DNA of 64,000 nucleotides from Ferrovibrio sp. (GCF_029255545.1 NZ_JANLJJ010000015.1:23424-87423), one strand, 5' to 3'; counted from the stretch's first letter, positions 45,633 to 55,110 are shown. The notes: a model not told the origin generated them from the sequence alone. A program made the numbers and translations.

Positions 45633-48600
45633 TCGCCGCCCTGATCCGCTGGTCGACCCGCAACGTCTTCCTCGTCCTGTTCGCCACAGGCTTCATTGCC
45701 GCTGGTGGGCTAGTTGCCGTCAGTCAGGTGCCGCTCGATGCGATTCCCGATCTCTCGGATACGCAGGTCATCGTCTACACAGAATATTCCGGCCAAGCGC
45801 CGCAGGTGGTGGAAGACCAGATCACCTATCCGCTGACCTCGGCGATGCTGAACGTGCCGCGCTCCAAGGTTGTGCGAGGATTCTCATACTTCGGCGTGTC
45901 CTTCGTCTATGTAATCTTCGAAGAAGGCACCGATCTCTACTGGGCCCGCAGCCGTGTACTGGAATATCTGAACTTCGCTTCTCGCCGCCTGCCGGCCGGC
46001 GTGACACCGTCGCTAGGGCCAGACGCCACCGGGGTCGGCTGGGTCTACCAGTATGCCGTGGTGGGCGCGCAACGCACGCTCGCCGAGCTGCGCAGCCTGC
46101 AGGACTGGACCATCCGATACCAGCTTGCCAAGACCGGTGGCGTGGCCGAGATCGCCTCGGCAGGCGGCTTCGTGAAGCAGTATCAGGTCGTCGTCGACCC
46201 CCGGAAACTGCAAGCCTATGGCATCCCGCTTGGCCGCGTTGCCGAGGCGATCCGCCAGAGCAACCGCGATGTCGGCGGCCGGGTGATCGAACTGGCCGAG
46301 GCCGAGTTCATGGTGCGCGGCCGGGGGTACCTGCGCGGTCCCGCCGATCTGGCCGAGATCGTGCTGAAGTCCAGCGGCGGCACGCCGGTCCGTCTCGCCG
46401 ACGTCGCCCGTATCGACATCGGGCCCGACGAGCGGCGCGGCATCACCGAACTGAACGGCGAGGGCGAAGTCGTCAGCGGCACGGTAGTGCAGCGGTTCGG
46501 CGAGAATGCCCTGTCGGTGATCGCCGACGCCAAGGCACGATTGGCCGACCTGAAAGCCAGCCTGCCCAGCGGTGTGGAAATCGTGCCGGTCTACGACCGC
46601 TCCGACCTGATCCTACGCGCCATCGACACACTGAAACGAGCATTGGCCGAGGAATCGCTGGTCGTGGCACTGGTCTGCTTCGCCTTCCTGCTGCATGTGC
46701 GGTCCGCCTTGGTGGCCATCATCATGCTGCCGGTCGGTATCCTGATCGCCTTCATCCTGATGCGATGGCTCGGCATCTCGTCCAACATCATGAGCTTGGG
46801 CGGCATCGCCATCGCCATCGGAGCCATGGTGGATGCGGCCATCGTGATGATCGAGAATGCCCATAAGCGGCTGGAGCGGGCCGGGCCGGAGGCCGACCGG
46901 GTCAAGGTATTGACCGAAGCGGCCGTCGAGGTCGGGCCGTCGCTGTTCTTCAGCCTGCTCATCATCACCGTGTCCTTCCTGCCGATCTTCGCCTTGGAGG
47001 CGCAGGAAGGAAAACTGTTCAGGCCGCTGGCCTATACCAAGACCTTCGCCATGGCGGCGGCGGCGCTGCTGTCGGTGACACTGGTGCCCGCGTTGATGGT
47101 GCTGCTGATCCGGGGCCGCATTGTGCCGGAGCGGAAGAACCCGCTGAACCGCCTACTGATCGCGCTCTACCGTCCGGTGATCTCTGTGGTTTTACGCGCG
47201 AGACTTCTGACCATCGCCGTGGCGCTGGTGGTACTGGGTCTGAGCTGGATACCCCTGCAGCGGATCGGTACCGAATTCATGCCGAACCTGAACGAGGGCA
47301 CCATCCAGTTCATGCCGACCACCCTGCCGGGTCTCTCCATCACCAAGGCTGCCGAACTGGTGCAGGTTCAGAACAAGATCATCAAGACCTTCCCCGAAGT
47401 CGCCAGCGTGTTCGGCAAGGCGGGCCGCGTCAATTCCGCCACCGACCCGGCCCCGACCGAGATGTTCGAGACGGTGATCAACCTGAAACCGCAGGCTGAG
47501 TGGCGCTCGGGCATGACCGTGGATGGACTGATTCAGGAAATGGACAAGGCGTTGCAGATGCCCGGCGTCAGCAACGCGTGGACCATGCCGATCAAGATGC
47601 GCATCGACATGCTCTCCACCGGCATCCGCACCAATCTTGGCCTGAAAATCTTCGGCAGCGATCTGGAGACGATGGACGGGATCGCCAAGAAGATCGAGAC
47701 GGTCCTGCGCACCGTGCCGGGCACATCCAGCGCCTTTGCCGAGCGGGTGATCGGCGGCTATTACTTGACGGTCGAACCGGACCGGCCCGCACTGGCCCGT
47801 TACGGCACCACGATTGGCGAGTTTCAGGACGTGATCGCCATGGCGCTGGGCGGCGAGACGGTGACGACTACGGTCGAGGGCCGCGAACGCTACAGCGTCA
47901 ACCTGCGCTACCCGCGCAGCCTTCGCAGCGATCCGCAGTCAATTTCCTCTCAGGTTCTGGTACCGACCGCCAATGGCGGCATGGTGCCGCTTGGGCAGGT
48001 AGCCTCGATCAAGCTCAGCCAAGGTCCAGTCAGCATCCGTACCGAGAATGCCCAGTTGGCCGTCTACGTCTTCATCGACATGCAGGGCCGCGACATCGGC
48101 GGTTATGTGGCCGATGCCCAGAAGGCTCTGGCCGAGCAGGTGCAGATGCCGAAGGGCACGTCCGTGGTCTGGAGCGGGCAGTTCGAGTATCTGGAACGCG
48201 CCAAGGCCCGACTCGGCATCGTGGTGCCGATCACCTTGGCGGTGATTTTGCTGCTACTTTACCTGAACTTCCGCCGCCTGACCGAGAGCCTGATCGTCAT
48301 GCTGTCGCTGCCCTTCGCCCTTACTGGCGGGTTATGGCTGATGGACTATCTGGGCTTCAATTTCAGCGTGGCTGTGGCAGTGGGCTTCATCGCGCTGGCG
48401 GGCGTCGCGGCCGAGACGGGTGTGATCATGCTGATCTATCTCGACCATGCCCTGAAGGAGCGCCGCGAACAGGCGGTTGCCGAGGGTCGCGCCTTCACCC
48501 GCGCCGACCTCAATGCCGCGATCATGGACGGTGCGGTGGATCGCGTCCGCCCGAAGGCGATGACGGTGCTGACCATCATGGCCGGGCTGCTGCCGATCCT

Positions 48601-48739
48601 GTGGATCGAGGGCACCGGCTCCGAGGTCATGCAGCGGATCGCCGTGCCAATGATCGGCGGCATGGTGTCATCCACCCTGCTGACCCTGATCGTGATCCCG
48701 GCCATCTACGCGCTGGTGAAGGGCCACAGACTCACATGA
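45629..48739 (+). CDS. cusA: CusA/CzcA-family heavy-metal RND pump
   Basis: A 1036-aa inner-membrane RND antiporter with 12 membrane helices and two large periplasmic loops. The start FLVLFATGFIAAGGLVAVSQ, the motif IPDLSDTQVIVYTEYSGQAP, and GAMVDAAIVMIENAHKRLER are typical of the HME subfamily. With CusB, CusC and CusF it would expel Cu(I)/Ag(I). Metal choice is inferred from the Met-rich adaptor and the CusF gene. Confidence 0.95.
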   Translation: MIAALIRWSTRNVFLVLFATGFIAAGGLVAVSQVPLDAIPDLSDTQVIVYTEYSGQAPQVVEDQITYPLTSAMLNVPRSKVVRGFSYFGVSFVYVIFEEGTDLYWARSRVLEYLNFASRRLPAGVTPSLGPDATGVGWVYQYAVVGAQRTLAELRSLQDWTIRYQLAKTGGVAEIASAGGFVKQYQVVVDPRKLQAYGIPLGRVAEAIRQSNRDVGGRVIELAEAEFMVRGRGYLRGPADLAEIVLKSSGGTPVRLADVARIDIGPDERRGITELNGEGEVVSGTVVQRFGENALSVIADAKARLADLKASLPSGVEIVPVYDRSDLILRAIDTLKRALAEESLVVALVCFAFLLHVRSALVAIIMLPVGILIAFILMRWLGISSNIMSLGGIAIAIGAMVDAAIVMIENAHKRLERAGPEADRVKVLTEAAVEVGPSLFFSLLIITVSFLPIFALEAQEGKLFRPLAYTKTFAMAAAALLSVTLVPALMVLLIRGRIVPERKNPLNRLLIALYRPVISVVLRARLLTIAVALVVLGLSWIPLQRIGTEFMPNLNEGTIQFMPTTLPGLSITKAAELVQVQNKIIKTFPEVASVFGKAGRVNSATDPAPTEMFETVINLKPQAEWRSGMTVDGLIQEMDKALQMPGVSNAWTMPIKMRIDMLSTGIRTNLGLKIFGSDLETMDGIAKKIETVLRTVPGTSSAFAERVIGGYYLTVEPDRPALARYGTTIGEFQDVIAMALGGETVTTTVEGRERYSVNLRYPRSLRSDPQSISSQVLVPTANGGMVPLGQVASIKLSQGPVSIRTENAQLAVYVFIDMQGRDIGGYVADAQKALAEQVQMPKGTSVVWSGQFEYLERAKARLGIVVPITLAVILLLLYLNFRRLTESLIVMLSLPFALTGGLWLMDYLGFNFSVAVAVGFIALAGVAAETGVIMLIYLDHALKERREQAVAEGRAFTRADLNAAIMDGAVDRVRPKAMTVLTIMAGLLPILWIEGTGSEVMQRIAVPMIGGMVSSTLLTLIVIPAIYALVKGHRLT

Positions 48740-48801
48740 TCGTCGCTGGACCATGCCACACGGCAAGTCCGTACAGCTTCAACATCACAAGGATTAGACC
48801 C

Positions 48802-49128
48802 ATGATGAAGCCCCTGATGATCGCTGCCCTGCTTGCCAGCGGCCTAACTGTTTCGACGGGCGCGGCTTTTGCCCAGATGAGTAATATAAACCAGACGGCC
48901 CCGACCGGCCGGGCCGAAGGCGAAGTCCGCAAGATCGACAAGGCGGCAGGCGAGATCACCCTCAAGCACGGTCCGATCAAGGATATGGGCATGTCTGGCA
49001 TGACCATGGCCTTCCCGGTGGCCGATCCTACCCTGCTGGACAAGGTCAAGGTCGGCGACAAAGTCAGCTTCACCGTCGCCATGAAGAACAGCCAGATGGT
49101 CGTGCAGTCGGTCGAACCGAGAAAGTAG
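48802..49128 (+). CDS. cusF: CusF-like periplasmic copper chaperone
   Basis: A 108-aa protein with a signal peptide (ending AAFAQ) and an OB-fold copper site: His56 in KHGPIKD, Met67 and Met69 in GMTMAF. The Trp that caps Cu(I) in E. coli CusF is replaced by Met64. It hands copper to CusB. It is last in the operon, 62 nt after cusA. Confidence 0.9.
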   Translation: MMKPLMIAALLASGLTVSTGAAFAQMSNINQTAPTGRAEGEVRKIDKAAGEITLKHGPIKDMGMSGMTMAFPVADPTLLDKVKVGDKVSFTVAMKNSQMVVQSVEPRK

Positions 49129-49195
49129 CCAGATGGAGTCGTCAAAAACCCTCAGATGTCACCTATAGGGTAGGAGCCACATCTGACGGAACCCC

Positions 49196-49933
49196 ATGAC
49201 GACCGTTCAAGCCCCCCACCCCGCCCGAAAGGGGCGGGACAAAAACCCCTCCCGCAAGCCCCAGCCGAAACCCGCGATAATGGCGGGTCGAATCACTCCG
49301 GTTCGGGCCGGGTCAAAACCACCCGTTAATGTCCCGTCCGGCAAACGGGTCGCCCTGTACTGCCGGGTCTCGACCGCCGATGGCCGCCAGACGGTCGCCA
49401 ACCAGATCGCCGACCTGACCACCGTGGCCGACCGGCTGGGCTGGCAGATGACCGAGGTCATCACGGACGAGGCCAGTGGCACCAAGGGTCGGGAGAAGCG
49501 GCCGGGCTACGACCGCCTTCTGACCGCCATCACGCGGCGCGAGATCGACATGGTAGCCGTCTGGAGCGTCGACCGGCTCGCCCGGTCCCTCTCTGAACTG
49601 GTCGGATTCCTCGCCGAGGTCCAGAATCGAGGTATTGACCTTTACCTACACCGGCAAGCTGTCGACACATCGACACCGGCGGGCCGCGCCCTGTTTCACA
49701 TGCTGGGCGTCTTTGCCGAGTTCGAGCGGGCCTTGATCATCGACCGGGTCCGGGCCGGGCTTCAGCGGGCGAAGTCCGAAGGCAAACGGCTCGGACGCCC
49801 AGCAATCTCCGATGCGATTCGCTTGCGCGTGGAGCAAGAGCTACACCGCAGAACTCCGGTCCGATCTATTGCTCGGAAATTTCGCATCGCACCCGTGAGT
49901 GTACGCCGTATACGAGCCGAATTAAGCGGCTAA
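49196..49933 (+). CDS. Serine recombinase (resolvase family)
   Basis: A 245-aa small serine recombinase. A basic, Pro-rich start of about 50 residues precedes the catalytic domain VALYCRVSTADGRQTVANQ with the active Ser. AVWSVDRLARSLSELVGFL and the C-terminal HTH (VRSIARKFRIAPVSVRRI) complete a Tn3-resolvase/invertase layout. It follows the copper operon on the same strand, so the two could have moved together, but no transposase or terminal repeats were found. Confidence 0.92.
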   Translation: MTTVQAPHPARKGRDKNPSRKPQPKPAIMAGRITPVRAGSKPPVNVPSGKRVALYCRVSTADGRQTVANQIADLTTVADRLGWQMTEVITDEASGTKGREKRPGYDRLLTAITRREIDMVAVWSVDRLARSLSELVGFLAEVQNRGIDLYLHRQAVDTSTPAGRALFHMLGVFAEFERALIIDRVRAGLQRAKSEGKRLGRPAISDAIRLRVEQELHRRTPVRSIARKFRIAPVSVRRIRAELSG

Positions 49934-50007
49934 AACCTTCACTCCGGCCTTGCGGTTCCGGCTTCTCATCCCGAGAATTGTGTTTAAGCGATTCGAGGAC
50001 TCACAGC

Positions 50008-51114
50008 ATGAACAGGCAAAAAGACTTGTTCATCGTGGATATGACCACGGTGACAAAAGGTGGTAGCGAGAAGCCGATCCGAAGAATCGTTGAAAGCGCG
50101 CTCGATTTTCTTGATCGTGCGGCGAAGGAAATCAAAACTCATCCAAAGTACTCGATTATAAATTTCGCTACCGCAATCGAGTTGATGTTCAAGGCGCGGT
50201 TAATGAAGGAACATTGGACACTCGTAGTCGAGCATCCTTCCAAGGCAATTCAGAAAGATTTCTACGAAGGTAAATCAAGAACAATCAGTACTGACGAGGC
50301 GATTCTTCGTCTCCGAAATGTCTGCGGGGAAAATGTCCCAGACGATGCCAAGCTGATCTTCAAAGCAATTTCGGAAAACCGAAATCGTGTAATCCATTTC
50401 TTCCACGAAGCGGTAACAAAGAGAGCAAAACCCTCACAGATAGAAGCCGTTATTAAAGAGCAATGCTTGGGATGGTACCATCTTGAACGCTTGCTGCGCA
50501 GTTGGGGGAAACCGTTCTCGAAGTATGACGCCGAGATCACCGCAATTGACAAGCTGATGCGTCAGAACTGGCAATATCTGAAAGCAATCTACGATACTGA
50601 ACTTCCTAAAATTATTGAAGATCAGAAAAAAGGAATCGTGTTCGCCGATTGCGGCGGCTGTCAATTCAAAGCGTCCGAAGTGAGTAACCTAACCGACATG
50701 ATTCTCGACCACAAATGCCGGGTGTGCGGCTTGGGCCAGAGGTATCTGGAGTTCAAGTGCCCAGAAGATGACTGCGGCGGCACGATCAGGATGGAAGCTG
50801 ATCATGGCACAAAGGGTGTGTGCGAGAAGTGTGATCACGAACTCGATCAAGGTGAAATCGGCGAAGCACTTGACACCGAAATGGTCGATCACGGGATGAT
50901 GCCGGACGCGAAGAACTGCGCCTTCTGCATGGGGTATCACTCAGTCGTGCAGCATCATGACTACTTCGTTTGCACTGAATGCTTAAGTGTCGAGAGCGAC
51001 ATATCATTATGCGACTGGTGCAACGAATACCAAATAGGCGGCGGTGACCTAGAACACAGTCACTATACCGGTTGCGAATTCTGCGATGGCAAAGCGGGAT
51101 GGGACAAAGACTGA
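50008..51114 (+). CDS. HEPN-motif protein with multiple zinc knuckles
   Basis: A 368-aa protein. The N-terminal 150 residues are helical and contain ENRNRVIHFFHEAV (R125-N126-x3-H130), the RNxxxH signature of HEPN RNases, after a conserved-looking AIELMFKARLM helix. The C-terminal half holds about eight paired Cys motifs (CGGC, CRVC, CEKC, CAFC, CTEC, CDWC, CEFC), that is several zinc ribbons. HEPN RNases are common effectors of abortive infection. It sits tail-to-tail with the SPARSA pair. It has AT-rich codon use. A defence role is inferred from motif and place. ATG 50008 is used; the frame opens ten codons earlier. Confidence 0.65.
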   Translation: MNRQKDLFIVDMTTVTKGGSEKPIRRIVESALDFLDRAAKEIKTHPKYSIINFATAIELMFKARLMKEHWTLVVEHPSKAIQKDFYEGKSRTISTDEAILRLRNVCGENVPDDAKLIFKAISENRNRVIHFFHEAVTKRAKPSQIEAVIKEQCLGWYHLERLLRSWGKPFSKYDAEITAIDKLMRQNWQYLKAIYDTELPKIIEDQKKGIVFADCGGCQFKASEVSNLTDMILDHKCRVCGLGQRYLEFKCPEDDCGGTIRMEADHGTKGVCEKCDHELDQGEIGEALDTEMVDHGMMPDAKNCAFCMGYHSVVQHHDYFVCTECLSVESDISLCDWCNEYQIGGGDLEHSHYTGCEFCDGKAGWDKD

Positions 51115-51151
51115 ATAGTGCGCTCCAGTCTAGAACTAGCTTCAGAAGTGG

Positions 51152-52576
51152 TTACATAAAGAACCTGAACTGATACGGCGTACGTCCCAGACCATTGATG
51201 CGCTTGATTACTCGCGCAAGAACCTTCGCATAGCCCATTGTGACAGGCAGGGGATCATAAAGCGCGTCGTTGTTCCAATTCATTTTCGACAAGGCAAGCG
51301 CCGAACGGACACTATCGTCCCATGGCCCGTGACCCGCATGTCTAACGAGTTTTATCGGACGAGGCGTGCTGCGCTTGCCTTGAAAGTATGGCGCACGATC
51401 TGCAACTCCCCCTACTTCACCATGAATCCAAAGCAGGCTTTCTCTTGGCCCAAGGCTCAGGGCCGTCCCTCGTTGCACGGGATAAGCCGCCGGGCTACCA
51501 CGCTGTCCATCACCTCTCGCTTGCTCGATCTTTACGCCGCGCCAGCTAACGTCCTCCACAACCTGAATCAGGTCGACCGACTCGCACAGGTGTAGCGCCT
51601 CCATACAGCCGTCAATCTCTTCTGCCTTGAACTCGGTCGTTTTATGGACAATTACCCGCCGTGGAGTGCGGCCCGCATGTCGCCGCCGATACAAGTCCAA
51701 CGACCTTGTCATCACTCGGAACATTTCTGTGCGCGAGAGAAATGGGTTTTGTCGTTGCACTTCAACATCGTGCGCGTCGTAAGCCACGAACTCCAGACCC
51801 GATCCCTCTGCATCGAACACTTGACTGCAACAGGTCACGAATCTAGGCCGGTCAGATACGACCGGTCGAACGGCGTAGGAAATACCCACATAAGCCGTTT
51901 CCGGGTCTGTGTCCGCCAGCTTCCACGGAACGCCACCGGCCTTCGTGTATAGCGCAAGACCGATTCTCCACATGACACTGGCGCGGTCATTGTAGGCGAT
52001 AGCCTTGTCTTCTCGGACAAGCTGCACCGGAATGCCACGCGCAGCCGTAACAGCTTTAATATGATCATGGAGATCAAAATCGTCTTCCGGTCCACCCACG
52101 TACCCACGCTTCCATCGCGCCGGAATGTAAATGAAGACCACATCGAACTCGTTTCGATGTGCTTCGAGAACTTGAATTGCACGAAGAATACGGTCTGCCA
52201 GAACTACGTGAGGCGTATTAGATTTATCAAATTCTGCCTGAAGGGATTTGTCGAGCTTGATATGGCAAGTCTTATCCGCACCACGCATGTGGACGTTGAA
52301 GACGGTATTGAATCCACGCCACTTCGGAACGTATTCCTTACGCTCGGAGGGTTCATGTTCCTCGTTTAGTTCCTTCATGAAAGCGTAGAGCTTCGGTGCA
52401 TCTTCCTCCGGAGCAATTGTCGCAACTCGGATCGGGTCTGGGATCAAACCTGATGAATACGGTCCGAATCTCGACAGGCCTCGTAGGGGATGGATGTCCG
52501 TGTCTGACACGCGATCCGCATGGAACAGCAGCTTTGGTTCAGGGAACCAAAGGTGTGGAGCGATCTCACTTGTCAC
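51152..52576 (-). CDS. Short prokaryotic Argonaute (MID-PIWI), system 2
   Basis: A 474-aa short pAgo. The MID pocket region is clear: EDDFDLHDHIKAVTAARGIP and VQLVREDKA (about 164-191). PIWI strands AYVGISYAV (228-236) and RVIVHKT (307-313) lack the catalytic Asp residues, and LSKMNWNND (429-437) is conserved. It ends FRFFM. It should bind guide and target but not cut. Its start overlaps the end of the SIR2-APAZ gene by 4 nt. It is clearly related to, but far diverged from, the pAgo at 35929. Confidence 0.92.
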   Translation of the reverse strand: MTSEIAPHLWFPEPKLLFHADRVSDTDIHPLRGLSRFGPYSSGLIPDPIRVATIAPEEDAPKLYAFMKELNEEHEPSERKEYVPKWRGFNTVFNVHMRGADKTCHIKLDKSLQAEFDKSNTPHVVLADRILRAIQVLEAHRNEFDVVFIYIPARWKRGYVGGPEDDFDLHDHIKAVTAARGIPVQLVREDKAIAYNDRASVMWRIGLALYTKAGGVPWKLADTDPETAYVGISYAVRPVVSDRPRFVTCCSQVFDAEGSGLEFVAYDAHDVEVQRQNPFLSRTEMFRVMTRSLDLYRRRHAGRTPRRVIVHKTTEFKAEEIDGCMEALHLCESVDLIQVVEDVSWRGVKIEQARGDGQRGSPAAYPVQRGTALSLGPRESLLWIHGEVGGVADRAPYFQGKRSTPRPIKLVRHAGHGPWDDSVRSALALSKMNWNNDALYDPLPVTMGYAKVLARVIKRINGLGRTPYQFRFFM

Positions 52577-54315
52577 GAGCGAATCCTTCTCGAAAAAGCC
52601 GTGTCACCGCCCAGTTTGAATACGGCGTCAATCCCGGCCCCGATATTCAAGGCTCGCAATTCCTCCCCGCCGTTGGAGAGGACACCAGCCCAGTAGGCGA
52701 TGAGATCATTAAGTTGCTTGTTGTATCGCCGAACCGTCCGCTCTCTGGCAAAGTCCGTTGCTGCAGCCTTGTTCTCTGGTGTTGCACCCTCAAATACGGT
52801 TCTCGGTTCGACCGTCAGCCAAAGCCGGTCACCCGCCCAATCAAGACGAACCCCAATTCCCTCAAACCATCGAAGCTCCGGATGCCCTGACACCACGCCG
52901 GACAACTGCTTCACGAGAGACTTCAGATCGGACCACAGCGCATCATTGGCGTCGGCAGGGAACAAGAGATCGGTGTGACGGCGATGTACCAATCGCAGTT
53001 TCAGCGTGCGTGCGAGGGCTCGCGAGACGGCTTCTCGAAGCAAACCACGTTCACCGGAATCAAACCGCATCCGATGCGGTTCAATTGGGTGAAGATCAAA
53101 TTCGGATATGCCGAACGGCTCGAACGTCTTTCGTACATCTGCATCCGATCCATATGCCAGAACCCCAGCCTTGACTCGCGTCACCAAGATATTGGTGCCA
53201 GCGGCTTCCACTGCGGCTCTGACCTCCGCGTATCCATTTATTTTGCACTGTACACGCCGGCAATGAGTCGGAATCGTTTGCACCGGAAGCGCGTTCAATC
53301 GGACCACTGGGTAGCCCTTTGTGCCGCTCGGGATCGGTACGGCGGATACACGCTTACGCTCTGAAGCAAATGCATCGAGGATAGTAGTGTCGAGACCTGC
53401 GGTGAGGCGAATCAGGTCTCGCATCACTTCTTCGAAATTATCGATCCGAACCACAGCCGCATCAATCCCATTGGCAGCGGCTGTTGCGATTAGGTCTGTG
53501 ACACGTGGCAATGGCTGACTGTCCCCTCTATGAAGCCAGAACAGTCCACTCGGAAACGCCCCATTCTGCTTCGCGGCGGCCACTAGCGTGTCCATGACCG
53601 AGTCGTCGCGTCCACTGTAGCCCACAACAACCAGTCCGGACCGTAGGCAAGTGTCTTGCAGCACCTGTCCGAGCTTGGCGTCTTGCTGGCGGAGTTCGTC
53701 TCCAGTATTTTTTAGTCGCCGTGAGCGGAAGTCACCGTGTAATTTGACCTCCATCGGCCAACGTTCGCTGCGGAATATTTCGTCTATTCCGCTCTGCCCC
53801 TCAAGATGAATGCTGGTCAGAGCACTGGTGCTGTCGAAGACTTTGGCACATGCGTCGGCAACCAAGGCGTCAAAATTCGTTGTCCAGACAATTTTGCACA
53901 ATCCCGCCTTCATTAGGGTCGCGAGTGCAATATGGCCGTACGACGGCTTCGCTCCCTTTAGCTTCCCATCGAGATATGTCCGGCGGTCCCCCTCGTTTGG
54001 CCACACGGCTTCGAAGAGATCGGCATATTCGGTGGAGGTATCGGGCGCTGGAAGATTCCCGGCAGAATCAACGAACGACTGAAGTTGGGCGCGTACGTAA
54101 GGATTGGAGAGATCGGCAACAGATTTGGCTGACACCTTGCGCTGACTCAAGAACAGTTGTTGCTTGAACTCCCAGATCATCTCGCCAGCCGTCGGAACAC
54201 CTGCGGCTGCCGAAGCGCCCGCGCCCAGCAGCCACATGATGTTCGCAGCACGCATAGAGTATCTTCGCGCGAAGTCGTCTGCGTCGACTTCGGCAACACC
54301 CGACTCACCTGCCAT
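52573..54315 (-). CDS. SIR2-APAZ protein (SPARSA), system 2
   Basis: A 580-aa protein of canonical SPARSA layout. The SIR2 NADase spans about 20-310: LLGAGAS (29-35), TTNFD with Asn147, KLHGDF with His193, VVGYSGRDDSV. APAZ runs from about 330 to 580, including RWFEGIGVRLDW, EPRTVFEG and ALNIGAGIDAVF. With the overlapping Argonaute it would form a heterodimer that destroys NAD+ on detecting invader nucleic acid, killing or arresting the infected cell. ATG 54315 is used; Met21 is a possible internal start. Confidence 0.93.
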   Translation of the reverse strand: MAGESGVAEVDADDFARRYSMRAANIMWLLGAGASAAAGVPTAGEMIWEFKQQLFLSQRKVSAKSVADLSNPYVRAQLQSFVDSAGNLPAPDTSTEYADLFEAVWPNEGDRRTYLDGKLKGAKPSYGHIALATLMKAGLCKIVWTTNFDALVADACAKVFDSTSALTSIHLEGQSGIDEIFRSERWPMEVKLHGDFRSRRLKNTGDELRQQDAKLGQVLQDTCLRSGLVVVGYSGRDDSVMDTLVAAAKQNGAFPSGLFWLHRGDSQPLPRVTDLIATAAANGIDAAVVRIDNFEEVMRDLIRLTAGLDTTILDAFASERKRVSAVPIPSGTKGYPVVRLNALPVQTIPTHCRRVQCKINGYAEVRAAVEAAGTNILVTRVKAGVLAYGSDADVRKTFEPFGISEFDLHPIEPHRMRFDSGERGLLREAVSRALARTLKLRLVHRRHTDLLFPADANDALWSDLKSLVKQLSGVVSGHPELRWFEGIGVRLDWAGDRLWLTVEPRTVFEGATPENKAAATDFARERTVRRYNKQLNDLIAYWAGVLSNGGEELRALNIGAGIDAVFKLGGDTAFSRRIRS

Positions 54316-54325
54316 TTAAGAAATA

Positions 54326-54370
54326 TGCCACACGCGCAGTTTGAATGACAAATTCTTCGCACGTGTGGCA
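54326..54370. promoter_or_regulatory. Inverted repeat upstream of SPARSA
   Basis: TGCCACACG (54326-54334) and CGTGTGGCA (54362-54370), a perfect 9-bp inverted repeat with a 27-nt AT-rich centre just before the SIR2-APAZ start. The word resembles the TTGCCACA sites near the att copies. It may bind a regulator or the integrase. Confidence 0.45.
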
Positions 54371-54450
54371 CGACGACATTGCTCGGTGATGCACCCTCTT
54401 CGATCAGCACACGTCGAATAGGCGAGCGCAACTCGATAAAGCATACAGGG

Positions 54451-54828
54451 TTATGCTGCCTCCGGCTCCCCAAAGATCGCGACGTACTCGGCGATTAGAC
54501 CACGAAACTCAAGCCATCGCTTAGCATCTGCCGTATCCAGCGGCAGCAACTGACCGCCGCCGGCGCCGCCGATCCGGTGAATCGACTCCGGACCTCCCAC
54601 AAGGCGCAGGAACAGCCGACCATTCACTGACCGGTACAGGTCTTCATCGAGCCATGCATCGCCGTATGTCTCGTACGGCTGCGTGTAGTTCGCAAGCAGC
54701 GTCGAATCCGCGACCCGAAACATCTTGCCGCCTATGATGCACTGTGCCGGGGCATCTCCCACGATGTAGGCCGTCTCCGTTGCGGTCTGAAGCGAGCGGA
54801 AGAAACGGGCGTAAGTCGTAGTTCTCAT
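54451..54828 (-). CDS. Hypothetical protein
   Basis: A 125-aa protein that I do not recognise. It starts MRTTTYARFFRSLQTATETA and contains CIIGGKMFRVADSTLL and GGAGGGQLLPLDTADAKRWLEF. No membrane segment. A GAGAG lies about 8 nt before ATG 54828. It is transcribed toward, and 136 nt from, the SPARSA pair on the same strand. Confidence 0.6.
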   Translation of the reverse strand: MRTTTYARFFRSLQTATETAYIVGDAPAQCIIGGKMFRVADSTLLANYTQPYETYGDAWLDEDLYRSVNGRLFLRLVGGPESIHRIGGAGGGQLLPLDTADAKRWLEFRGLIAEYVAIFGEPEAA

Positions 54829-54836
54829 GATCACTC

Positions 54837-55110
54837 TCACTGAAAACTGGCGAACCAAGATTGGTCGCCATGCTGCAGATGTAGGTTTGCAGCGTGTGCC
54901 CGGCCATATCCGCTTCTGGATACATCAAGACGATTTCCAGCACATACTCGGTACGATCCGAGGCGCCTGACCCCTCGATTGGTCGCGAAGCGGCGAGCGG
55001 CATACATGCCCATCGGCAGGTTGATCCCTGCTGCGTCGGGTACCGGACGCAACACCGGCACCCACGGGTAATGCGAACCATCAGAGGTCGATATGACTGA
55101 AGACAATGAG
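54837..55110 (-). pseudogene. Possible frameshifted small gene
   Basis: Coding-like sequence seems to switch frame. One frame reads GSHYPWVPVLRPVPDAAG and NLPMGMYAARRF, then loses character; the next frame continues with RTEYVLEIVLMYPEADM and ATNLGSPVFSESDHENY. A real short gene with an indel near 54985 would explain this. Weakly supported; no good start codon is visible. Confidence 0.3.

Noticed and set aside
47500-48801. The long upstream part of the frame that ends in CusF
   Set aside because: It lies out of frame within cusA; the CusF signal peptide begins at 48802.
42704-49933. A complete Tn3-type transposon around the copper operon
   Set aside because: There is a resolvase-like gene but no transposase and I found no matching terminal inverted repeats.
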